This document shows positions 9,744 through 15,514 of a stretch of DNA of 15,514 nucleotides, in pieces. The translations under genes were made by a program, and so were the position numbers. The DNA comes from JBFMEX01 sp040752215 (lineage in GTDB: Bacteria > Pseudomonadota > Alphaproteobacteria > Rhizobiales > Hyphomicrobiaceae). Within the stretch, counting starts at the first letter, position 1. Each line of letters starts with the position of its first letter. The stretch spans positions 1 through 15,514 of the forward strand of contig JBFMEX010000059.1 of the NCBI GenBank assembly GCA_040752215.1. Direction: 5' to 3'. A model generated the notes under the pieces. That model saw nothing but the letters and a program-made list of their open reading frames with translations. It ran no database searches and was not told the origin of the DNA.

Positions 9744-10129
9744 TCCGCGGCAGATATAAACATATCTTTATGTCTGTCAAGCGCCTAAGGCGAGCCGTCC
9801 GCCGGGTCCGCAGCGCCATTCAATTCTCGGCCGCCGGCGCACACCCTCTCCCGGGACGGAAGATGGTGCCCGCAGGGCGGGTGAGGGACGTGCAGCGCGC
9901 GCTGCGGCCGGCGATGGGCGACCCTCTTATTCGCCCCTTCGGGGCACCCCGGATCAAGTCCGGCGCAAGCTCTTGCCCCCACGGGAGGTGAAAGACGGTG
10001 CGGCGCAGAATGAACTGAACCGCCCTGGACGGGGCCTGGCGTCGTCGCTGTTCGCGGCACAGCTTAACCGGACGTAAGCCATGTTCCCTTAGCCTGCCCG
10101 GGATCCGATGTGAGCCCTTGGGAACCCCG
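9744..10129. repeat. Gene-free region with clustered short palindromes
   Basis: Apart from the methionine promoter at its left end, this stretch has no convincing gene. From 9865 to 9980 it holds five hairpin-forming units in close order: CCCGC-AGG-GCGGG at 9869-9881, the 14-bp palindrome GCAGCGCGCGCTGC at 9892-9905, GCCCC-TTC-GGGGC at 9933-9945, CCGGA-N5-TCCGG at 9949-9963, and GCAAG-CT-CTTGC at 9965-9976. Beside them, ACCCTCTCCCGGGA at 9842-9855 looks like the edge of the interspersed GC-rich palindromic repeats common between genes in Hyphomicrobiales, from memory. A last dyad, GCTTA-N8-TAAGC, is at 10062-10079. The reading frames across it look like non-coding translations. Confidence 0.5.
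9752..9780 (-). promoter_or_regulatory. Sigma70-type promoter of the methionine operon with overlapping operator dyads
   Basis: On the - strand TTGACA (9780-9775) and TATATC (9758-9753) are separated by 16 nt, a near-consensus promoter starting about 15 to 20 nt before the regulator's ATG. The spacer and -10 hold overlapping AT-rich dyads. On the + strand these are GATAT-AAAC-ATATC at 9753-9766, ATAAA-N6-TTTAT at 9756-9771 and ACAT-N6-ATGT at 9760-9773. In such GC-rich DNA this AT-rich symmetry at the promoter is a strong operator signal. The ArsR-type protein encoded directly downstream is the obvious candidate binder, which would mean autoregulation. Confidence 0.7.
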
Positions 10130-10792
10130 ATGCGCCTGCCCGCCTTCGACACCATTCAGCCGGCTGACCGGCCACTCGCCCTGCCTCTGTCGCTCGATCT
10201 CTCCGGCCCGCGGCTCGGCCCCTGGGTGCTGACATTGCTGCTCGTCCCGCTCGCCGGACTGGCGCTGGCGCCATTCGCGCTGCTCGCTGCCCACGCCGTC
10301 GAGGACGGGACCGCCCGCGAGGCCATCGCTGCCCGGCCGCTCGCCACCTTTCAGCTCGGCCTCGGGTTCGTGGTCCTGGCCTCGGTGCTGACCCTCGCAT
10401 TCGCCCGGGCCTTCTCCGGCATCGGCCGCAGGCGGCAGATCGAGATCGCCGAGGGCCGGGTCGTCGTTACGGACGAGGCCCTGCTCGGCCGGCGCCGCTG
10501 GGAAGGCCCGCTCGCCGAGTTCATCGGCCTCGCCCATCACGTCCGCTCGACACTCTCCGGCGCCCGCCACGAGCTGATCCTCGTTCACCCCGATCGCAAC
10601 CGCTCGTTGCTGGTCCGTATCGCCCCGCGGCTGTCCCGCTCGGAGGTCGCCGCCGCTGCCGCCGCGCTCGGCCTTCCCGAGGTCGAGCCGGGCGCTCTCT
10701 ACAGGCGCCGGCCGGCCGGTTGCGTCCCGCCCCGGGCACCGGAGCGTGCGATCGGCGCCACCGGCCATGATCCCGAACCAATTGTCGCCTAA
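10130..10792 (+). CDS. Two-TM membrane protein with C-terminal soluble domain
   Basis: The 220-residue protein has an N-terminal cytoplasmic stretch, two hydrophobic helices at about 30-57 and 70-94, a positively charged GIGRRRQIEIAEGRVVV after the second helix, and a soluble part at about 100-185 with alternating strands (RVVVTDEALLGRRRW, HELILVHP). This layout resembles bacterial PH-like (YdbT/bPH2) or DUF-type membrane proteins. A PH-like domain is a guess from pattern, not from a recognised motif. The C-terminus is Pro/Arg-rich. The ATG at 10130 follows GGGA at 6 nt spacing; a TTG at 10118 is a weaker alternative. It is followed by 112 nt and then the MlaC-like gene on the same strand. 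Confidence 0.72.
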   Translation: MRLPAFDTIQPADRPLALPLSLDLSGPRLGPWVLTLLLVPLAGLALAPFALLAAHAVEDGTAREAIAARPLATFQLGLGFVVLASVLTLAFARAFSGIGRRRQIEIAEGRVVVTDEALLGRRRWEGPLAEFIGLAHHVRSTLSGARHELILVHPDRNRSLLVRIAPRLSRSEVAAAAAALGLPEVEPGALYRRRPAGCVPPRAPERAIGATGHDPEPIVA

Positions 10793-10798
10793 CGAGGT

Positions 10799-10875
10799 TT
10801 GACGGAGGCCGCTCGGCCATGCTGAAAGTGGGAGGCCTCCGGATGTCGTCCACGGACGTGCGACATCCCGTGGAC
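10799..10875 (+). promoter_or_regulatory. Cluster of inverted repeats in the leader of the MlaC-like gene
   Basis: This intergenic stretch holds TTGACG at 10799-10804, a possible -35 with only a weak -10 (CTGAAA at 10822-10827). An inverted repeat CGGAGGCC (10803-10810) / GGCCTCCG (10834-10841) surrounds it, and GGAGGCCTCC (10831-10840) is itself a perfect palindrome. Then two 8-bp inverted repeats interleave: GGATGTCG (10841-10848) with CGACATCC (10861-10868), and GTCCACGG (10848-10855) with CCGTGGAC (10868-10875). The last two share bases and cannot both form fully, so they would be alternative hairpins, each with a 12-nt loop. Their function is not known. Confidence 0.45.
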
Positions 10876-10904
10876 ATCAGGTTCGAGCGAGGAGCAGCGA
10901 CGCG

Positions 10905-11510
10905 ATGACGACGATCACTGCGAGCCGCAGATGGCGGCCGCTTCAGAGGCTCCTGGCCACCCCGCTCGCCGCTCTCATTCTCCCGCTGGTGATCAGCGTC
11001 GCGCCCGCACGTGCCGACCAGCCGGCGCACTATATGCAGCGCGTCGCCAACGAACTCGTTGCCGCCTCGCGCAGCGGCTCGCAATCGGCGTTCGCCGATG
11101 TCATCCGCCGCCATGCCGATTTGCCGACGATAGGGCTCTATTCGCTCGGCTCATACGGCAAAGGCCTGCCGCAGACCCAGCGCACCTCCTACTACACGGG
11201 CATGATCAACTTCATCGCCCGCTACGCCTCGACCGAGGCGCCGAAATACCCCGTCGCCGAGGCGATCGTGATCGGCCAAACGGACGAGACCAAGAACGGC
11301 GTCTACGTCGACTCGACCATCAAGCTGAAGAACGGCACCAACTACGAGGTGCGCTGGTGGCTCGTGCGACGCGGCGACTCCTACAAGGTCGCCGACGCCG
11401 AGGTGATCGGCTTCTCGGCCCGTGAGCAGCTGAAGCGGCTGTTCGAGAACTACATCGCCGAGAACGGCGGCCAGCCGCAAGCGCTCGTCGTCGCGCTGAG
11501 CCGCTTCTGA
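10905..11510 (+). CDS. MlaC/Ttg2D-like periplasmic phospholipid-binding protein
   Basis: The 201-residue precursor has a basic N-terminus (SRRWRPLQR), a hydrophobic core at about 17-33 and an ARA cleavage motif at 35-37, so it should be exported. The mature part shows the MlaC pattern: FADVIRRHADLPTIGLYSLG near 63-82, Q-R before a helical stretch ending in FIARYAS, then strands including VYVDSTIKL and YEVRWWLVRRGDSYKVADAEV. It ends with a helix containing FENYIAENGG. MlaC proteins ferry phospholipids between the outer and inner membranes for the MlaFEDB transporter; the hopanoid-associated HpnM is a relative. No mlaD, mlaE, mlaF or hpn gene is in the window, so this is an orphan copy and its lipid is unknown. 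AGGAG lies 10 nt before the ATG. Confidence 0.87.
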   Translation: MTTITASRRWRPLQRLLATPLAALILPLVISVAPARADQPAHYMQRVANELVAASRSGSQSAFADVIRRHADLPTIGLYSLGSYGKGLPQTQRTSYYTGMINFIARYASTEAPKYPVAEAIVIGQTDETKNGVYVDSTIKLKNGTNYEVRWWLVRRGDSYKVADAEVIGFSAREQLKRLFENYIAENGGQPQALVVALSRF

Positions 11511-11550
11511 TCCAGCTCCACCACGCCCGACAGTCCCACCGGAATGCCGG

Positions 11551-12288
11551 TCAGCGCGTCTCGATGGCTGGCGGCGGCGCACAGAAGACGCTCGACGTCG
11601 GGCTGCCCGGCAGCACCGTCGAGGCACCGAGCAGCGCGATTCCAAGGCCGACCGCCAGCCGTGTCGGCCCGTGCGCCTCGATACGCGCCAGGCTCGCGAT
11701 GCCGAGCGCGGTCAGCGTGACCGGCACCAGCGTCGCCAGCCCGAAGCCGGCCATGACCACCGCGCCACCGAGTGCGCTGCCGGCAAGCATCGCCGTGAAC
11801 AGCGCCGCATAGACCATCGGGCACGGGATGATCCCCCATGTCAGCCCGGCGACATAGGGGCCGAGAGCACTGCGGCGCAGTGGCGCCAGCCAACGAGCCA
11901 GCACCGCCGAGACCTTCGCCACGAGGCGGTCCACCGCCGCCGGCATCGGCACCAGACCCGCGAGCGTCAGGCCGAGCCAGACAACCGCCGCCGCTGCCGC
12001 CCATTGCAGCACGCGATAGGCGCCGGCGGCGTTGAATGCGCCGTAGAGACCGGAGCCGAATGCACCCAGCATGGCGCCCGCCGCCACGTAGCCGCTGATG
12101 CGCCCCGCCTGCGACAGCATCAGCACGCGGACTCGGTCCCCGGCCGTTTCGGGATTGAACAGCAGAACGATGCTGGTCGCTATGCCGCCGCACATGCCGG
12201 CGCAGTGCAGCGTGCTCGCCAGCCCGAGCAGCACGCCACCGAGGAAGCTGAACTCCGAGATTTCCATTGCCATCCGCCGGCCGCGCAT
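11551..12288 (-). CDS. TauE/SafE-family (DsbD_2/UreH-like) membrane protein
   Basis: The 245-residue protein has about six membrane helices and two motifs typical of this family: LHCAGMCGG at 27-35, with two cysteines, and WGIIPCPMVYAALF at 151-164, with a third. Together they resemble the paired cysteines of DsbD-like thiol or metal carriers (COG2836-type). Members are annotated as sulfite exporters or urease-accessory-like proteins, and some are linked to copper delivery to cytochrome oxidase; none of these is shown by the context. A tail beyond the last helix contains one more Cys (SSVFCAPPP). Alternative starts are ATGs at 12273 and 12267, closer to the first helix and with a better GGA spacing for the latter. 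Its stop is 40 nt from the convergent MlaC-like gene. It lies 51 nt after the secreted-protein gene on the same strand. Confidence 0.85.
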   Translation of the reverse strand: MRGRRMAMEISEFSFLGGVLLGLASTLHCAGMCGGIATSIVLLFNPETAGDRVRVLMLSQAGRISGYVAAGAMLGAFGSGLYGAFNAAGAYRVLQWAAAAAVVWLGLTLAGLVPMPAAVDRLVAKVSAVLARWLAPLRRSALGPYVAGLTWGIIPCPMVYAALFTAMLAGSALGGAVVMAGFGLATLVPVTLTALGIASLARIEAHGPTRLAVGLGIALLGASTVLPGSPTSSVFCAPPPAIETR

Positions 12289-12339
12289 TGCCTCGCGCCG
12301 GGAGCCTCGCTTACGTCACATCCCGATCGCGTACCCGGA

Positions 12340-12723
12340 CTAGCGCATCGCGTAGACGAATACCACCGCCGGGTCCTGGCCGCGGACGCGGCTGTAGACC
12401 ATGCTGATCCGGTCGATGTCGCGCCGCTTGCCCTTGAGGTCGATGACCCGCGTGCAGCTGCCCGGCTCGAACTGCGAGCGGACCTGGATGTCCTGCCGCT
12501 CGCCGTTGCCGTAGACGACGTCGAGGTCGAGCATCTTGAGCGGCGCCATCTCGACACAGATCCTGATCGCCCGATGCCCCTCGTGACCGCGCACCTTGAT
12601 GACGTCGCGGTCGCCCTTGAAGTTGGCCTGCTGGGTGCCGATGAACTCCCACTCGGCCGCTCCGGCGGTGGGCGCGGAGGCGGCAAGCAGCGCGAGTGCG
12701 GAAAGAAGGGCTCGAGCTGTCAT
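12340..12723 (-). CDS. Small secreted protein, possibly DUF2541-like
   Basis: The 127-residue product starts with a clear signal peptide: hydrophobic ARALLSALALLAASAPTA followed by GAA before EWEFIG, with cleavage near residue 23. The mature part is all-beta in appearance (RAIRICVEMAPLKMLDLDVVY, RQDIQVRSQFEPGSCTRVIDL, DRISMVYSRVRG), with two cysteines (56 and 90) that could form a disulfide. The pattern recalls DUF2541 (E. coli YaaI), but that match is only by eye. The ATG at 12723 is chosen because the signal peptide begins there; the frame is open further upstream only from a TTG. A promoter candidate lies just before it. It precedes the TauE-family gene by 51 nt, so they may be cotranscribed. 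Confidence 0.78.
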   Translation of the reverse strand: MTARALLSALALLAASAPTAGAAEWEFIGTQQANFKGDRDVIKVRGHEGHRAIRICVEMAPLKMLDLDVVYGNGERQDIQVRSQFEPGSCTRVIDLKGKRRDIDRISMVYSRVRGQDPAVVFVYAMR

Positions 12724-13075
12724 CGTGTGCACCGATCGGCATCCAAGATCTGCGCGCACCAATAGTGGGGCACGTGCTGCGCGTCAACGATACGCGCTGG
12801 ACGACGCGGCCGGTTGCCGCCGCGCGCGCTGGCCGGACCATCCGCCGACATGCGGGCACGCGCCAGCCGCTTCCCCTCGGTGCCGATGCGACCACCCGCA
12901 AGGGGCCAAACGACCTCGCTGAGTGGTCGTGGCAGAATGGCTTGGCGAGCGCTGCCGTCGCGGCTCCCTTGGTCGCTGTGATCGGCTATGGCCTTTCTCG
13001 TCCGCAACCTCGCTCGCGTACGCGCGCGGATCGATTGTTCTTTGCCCGTGCTGTTGGACCTAGTTATCGGCGCCA
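12724..13075. other. Intergenic region between pyrG and the secreted-protein gene
   Basis: About 350 bases lie between two same-strand genes. Apart from the candidate promoter near 12759-12787 and a small dyad ACGACC-N9-GGTCGT at 12909-12929, I see no gene, RNA or clear terminator. The open frame on the + strand across it runs antisense into pyrG and has no conserved features. Confidence 0.45.
12759..12787 (-). promoter_or_regulatory. Candidate sigma70 promoter for the secreted-protein gene
   Basis: TTGACG (12787-12782) and TATTGG (12764-12759) are 17 nt apart on the - strand. They would start transcription about 30 nt before the ATG at 12723. The -35 is close to consensus and the -10 is weak, so the call is tentative. 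Confidence 0.4.
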
Positions 13076-14704
13076 TCACACCAGCCTGCTTTGCTCGATC
13101 GCGGCGGCGATGAAGCTCTTGAACAGGGGGTGGGGCTCGAAGGGGCGGCTTTTCAACTCCGGGTGGAACTGCACGCCGACGAACCACGGGTGGTCGGGAT
13201 ATTCGACCGTCTCCGGCAAGAGGCCGTCGGGCGAGAGGCCGGCAAAGGACAGGCCGGCCTTTTCGAGCCGCGCGCGATAGGCGGTGTTGACCTCGTAGCG
13301 GTGGCGGTGGCGCTCGGAGATCTGGGTCGCGCCATAGATGTCGGCGATGCGGCTCCCCTGCGCGAGCGTCGCCGCGTAGGCGCCGAGCCGCATGGTGCCG
13401 CCGAGGTCGCCGCCCTGGCGGCGCTGCTCGAGTTCGTTTCCCCGCATCCATTCGGTCATCAGGCCGACGACGGGCTCGGCGGTGGGGCCGAACTCGGTCG
13501 AGTTGGCCCCGGCCACGCCGGCGAGGTTGCGCGCCGCCTCCAGGCACGCCATCTGCATGCCGAAGCAGATGCCGAAGTATGGCACGCGCCGCTCGCGCGC
13601 GAACTTGGCGGCGAGGATCTTGCCCTCCGCGCCGCGCTCGCCAAAGCCGCCCGGGACGAGGATGCCGTCGACCCCTTCCAGATACGGCGCCGGATCCTCG
13701 CGCTCGAAGATCTCGGATTCGATCCACTCCAGCTTGACCTTGACCCGGTTGGCGATGCCGCCGTGCACCAGCGCCTCGATCAGCGACTTGTAGGCGTCCT
13801 TCAATCCCGTGTACTTGCCGACGATTGCGATCGTCACCTCGCCCTCGGGGTTCGCGATGTTGCGCGAGATGGTCTCCCAGCGCGAGAGATCGGGCTTGGG
13901 CGCGCCGGTGATCGCGAACGCCGCCAGCACCTGCTCGTCGAGCCCCTCGCGGTGGTAGGCGAGCGGCACGTCGTAGATCGAGCCGACGTCGAGCGCCTGG
14001 ATCACCGCCTCCTCGCGCACGTTGCAGAACAGCGCGATCTTCTTGCGCTCGGAGCGCGGGATCTCGCGATCCGAGCGGCACATCAGGATGTCGGGCTGGA
14101 TTCCGATACCGCGCAGCTCCTTGACCGAGTGCTGCGTCGGCTTGGTCTTCAGCTCGCCAGCAGAAGGAATGAACGGCACCAGCGTCAGGTGGATGAAGAC
14201 CGAAGTCTGTCGCGGCAGCTCGTTGCCGAGCTGGCGGATCGCCTCGAAGAATGGCAGGCCCTCGATGTCGCCGACGGTGCCGCCGATCTCGACCAGCACG
14301 AAGTCGACGGCGTCGTTGCCGGAAAGCACGAACTGCTTGATCGCGTCGGTGACGTGCGGGATCACCTGCACGGTGCCGCCGAGGTAGTCGCCGCGGCGCT
14401 CCTTGGCGAGGATGTCTTGGTAGATCCGCCCGGTGGTGATGTTGTCCGACTTCTTCGCCGGCACGCCGGTGAAGCGCTCGTAGTGGCCAAGGTCGAGGTC
14501 CGTCTCCGCGCCGTCGTCGGTCACGAACACCTCACCGTGCTGGTAAGGGCTCATCGTGCCGGGGTCGACGTTCAGGTAGGGATCGAGCTTGCGCAGGCGG
14601 ACGGTGTATCCGCGCGCCTGGAGCAGCGCGCCGAGAGCCGCCGATGCAAGACCCTTTCCGAGGGAGGAGACCACGCCGCCGGTAATGAAGATGTACCGTT
14701 GCAT
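13076..14704 (-). CDS. pyrG: CTP synthase
   Basis: The 542-residue protein has normal CTP synthase length. The N-terminal amidoligase domain starts MQRYIFITGGVVSSLGKG, with the ATP-binding GGVVSSLGKG at 9-18, LDPYLNVDPGTMSPYQHGEV at 40-59 and the metal-binding E-I-G-G-T-V-G-D-I-E around 139-148. The C-terminal class I glutamine amidotransferase domain has the nucleophile in FGICFGMQ (Cys380) and the triad partners in VQFHPE (His514, Glu516). It converts UTP to CTP with ATP and glutamine, the last step of pyrimidine nucleotide synthesis. secG is 109 nt upstream on the same strand, a common alphaproteobacterial order. The ribosome-binding site is weak, but homology begins exactly at this ATG. 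Confidence 0.97.
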   Translation of the reverse strand: MQRYIFITGGVVSSLGKGLASAALGALLQARGYTVRLRKLDPYLNVDPGTMSPYQHGEVFVTDDGAETDLDLGHYERFTGVPAKKSDNITTGRIYQDILAKERRGDYLGGTVQVIPHVTDAIKQFVLSGNDAVDFVLVEIGGTVGDIEGLPFFEAIRQLGNELPRQTSVFIHLTLVPFIPSAGELKTKPTQHSVKELRGIGIQPDILMCRSDREIPRSERKKIALFCNVREEAVIQALDVGSIYDVPLAYHREGLDEQVLAAFAITGAPKPDLSRWETISRNIANPEGEVTIAIVGKYTGLKDAYKSLIEALVHGGIANRVKVKLEWIESEIFEREDPAPYLEGVDGILVPGGFGERGAEGKILAAKFARERRVPYFGICFGMQMACLEAARNLAGVAGANSTEFGPTAEPVVGLMTEWMRGNELEQRRQGGDLGGTMRLGAYAATLAQGSRIADIYGATQISERHRHRYEVNTAYRARLEKAGLSFAGLSPDGLLPETVEYPDHPWFVGVQFHPELKSRPFEPHPLFKSFIAAAIEQSRLV

Positions 14705-14813
14705 GGGCTTTGGTCTTGGCACGAATCCGCGCCGATTCGAAGCGGCAATATGGCCACATCCACATGGGTGGCGCGATGACGTCGTCTGCCGAGCAAGGTG
14801 CCCGGCGCGGGCG

Positions 14814-15191
14814 CTAGTTCGACTGCGGGACCGCCGGACCCGAGGGTGCCGCCGGCTGCAGCTTGTCGAGCACGCCACCGCGGCCGCCAGACGGAGCCTC
14901 GCCGGAGCCGGACGCGGGCGCACCGGGTGCTCCCGGCGTGCCCTCGAACGCCGAGCCCTTCGGCGCCGGGCCCTGGGCGACCACGGTCAACACGATCGAG
15001 GTCAGGAAAAACGCCGCAGCCAGCGCCGCGGTGGTCCGTGTCAGCAGGTTGGCGGTGCCGCGGCCGGTCAGGAACCCACCGCCGCCGCCCTCGCCCATGC
15101 CGAGCGCGCCACCCTCGGAGCGCTGCAGCAGCACCACGCCGACCAGCGCGGCGGCGATCATGAGATGGATGACGAGCAGGACGGTAGCCAT
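14814..15191 (-). CDS. secG: Protein-export membrane protein SecG
   Basis: The 125-residue protein has the SecG layout: a first helix at 3-22 (VLLVIHLMIAAALVGVVLLQ), the typical RSEGGALGMG loop followed by a Gly run and FLTGRGTANLLTRTTA, and a second helix at about 52-72. A long Gly/Pro/Ala-rich C-terminal tail follows, as often seen in alphaproteobacteria. It is the small subunit of the SecYEG translocon in the inner membrane. A GGAAAG lies before the ATG at 15191. It is upstream of pyrG on the same strand. In many relatives tpiA would come next upstream, but the frame at the right edge does not look like a TpiA end. Confidence 0.95.
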   Translation of the reverse strand: MATVLLVIHLMIAAALVGVVLLQRSEGGALGMGEGGGGGFLTGRGTANLLTRTTAALAAAFFLTSIVLTVVAQGPAPKGSAFEGTPGAPGAPASGSGEAPSGGRGGVLDKLQPAAPSGPAVPQSN

Positions 15192-15313
15192 GCGGGGACG
15201 CTTTCCGGTTAGTCGTGCGATATCGGGATGCGCCGGCTTCTACACCAAGCGACCCGGCGATGCCAGCCCTGCCAGCGGCGAGGCAGGCCGAGCTCGGTGC
15301 GGCCGGGGGTCGC

Positions 15314-15514
15314 CTATTGCTCGAGGCCGGACTTGAGCGACGGCGCCGCTGCGGCAGTCGGTGGCCTGGCCTGGGCCGGCGCGGGCTCGGCCTTGCGCGC
15401 GAGCGCGTCGTCTTGCGGCGGAACATACGCGTCCACCGGTCGCTTTTTCGGCGCGAGCTTGGTCGACGCGTTGCCCGCCGAGCCCGCCGCCGCCGCTGGC
15501 GCCACGGTCCCGGT
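15314..15514 (-). CDS. C-terminal tail of an unidentified protein, cut by the right edge
   Basis: An open frame enters from the right edge and ends at the TAG at 15314-15316, giving about 66 residues. It is rich in Ala, Pro and Lys (KLAPKKRPVDAYVPPQDDALARKAEPAPAQ), ending in SLKSGLEQ, which looks like a disordered tail of a secreted, envelope or membrane-anchored protein. No domain is visible. The 122 nt between it and secG contain a CCTGCC-N8-GGCAGG dyad without a T-run. Because only low-complexity sequence is in view, the frame assignment is moderately uncertain. Confidence 0.45.
   Translation of the reverse strand, partial: TGTVAPAAAAGSAGNASTKLAPKKRPVDAYVPPQDDALARKAEPAPAQARPPTAAAAPSLKSGLEQ

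Noticed and set aside
7816..9788. Long + strand open frames across metF and the regulator
   Set aside because: They are antisense to strongly supported genes and have no ribosome-binding site or conserved motif.
9732..9800. SAM-II or SAH riboswitch before the methionine operon
   Set aside because: The predicted leader is only about 15 to 20 nt, far too short for either riboswitch; protein-based control fits better.
10062..10079. CtrA-type site around CTTAACC
   Set aside because: Only one half-site resembles TTAACC, without the correctly spaced second half; it is better described as a short dyad.
13091..14779. A 562-codon + strand frame opposite pyrG
   Set aside because: It mirrors pyrG with no domain of its own; pyrG explains the open frame.
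14705..14813. tRNA gene near secG, as in some enterobacteria
   Set aside because: No cloverleaf arms or T-loop GTTCGA pattern was found in the secG-pyrG gap or upstream of secG.

Overview
The window is GC-rich chromosomal DNA with gene content and style typical of an alphaproteobacterium, probably of the Hyphomicrobiales (Rhizobiales). This is inferred from four things: metH is split into two genes behind metF and an ArsR-methyltransferase fusion gene, secG sits directly upstream of pyrG, there is an AcuI/YhdH-type reductase, and intergenic DNA carries GC-rich palindromes. No IS element, phage gene, CRISPR array, rRNA or tRNA was seen.

Layout, left to right. (1) 1-1510, + strand: the 3' part of a NodB-fold polysaccharide deacetylase whose start lies outside the window, overlapping by 4 nt a GTG-started GNAT acetyltransferase. 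(2) 1523-2509, - strand: an AcuI/YhdH-type medium-chain reductase. (3) 2510-3288: an AT-richer intergenic zone with an exact FNR/FixK-type box, then a 27-residue membrane peptide gene on the + strand with a strong Shine-Dalgarno sequence and a near-perfect intrinsic terminator. (4) 3289-3879, - strand: two small membrane proteins. (5) 3997-9731, - strand: a methionine operon in the order arsR-methyltransferase, metF, metH N-terminal part, metH C-terminal part. Each junction overlaps by 1 to 8 nt. A sigma70-like promoter overlaps a nest of AT-rich dyads just upstream. (6) 9744-10129: a gene-free stretch of short palindromes. (7) 10130-11510, + strand: a two-TM membrane protein, then an orphan MlaC-like periplasmic lipid-binding protein whose leader has two interleaved inverted repeats. 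(8) 11551-12723, - strand: a TauE/SafE (DsbD_2-like) membrane protein preceded by a small secreted protein. (9) 13076-15514, - strand: pyrG (CTP synthase), secG, and the C-terminal tail of an unidentified protein cut by the right edge.

How the genes work together. The clearest functional unit is the methionine operon. MetF makes 5-methyltetrahydrofolate. The two MetH halves use it, with cobalamin, to methylate homocysteine. The leading ArsR-methyltransferase protein, which lacks the usual metal-binding cysteines, is the likely repressor or SAM/SAH sensor of its own operon. secG and pyrG are housekeeping genes.

Nothing here is a clear new defence or mobile system. The least explained items are the 27-aa peptide gene with the nearby FNR/FixK box, the interleaved inverted repeats before the MlaC-like gene, and the operator nest of the methionine operon.
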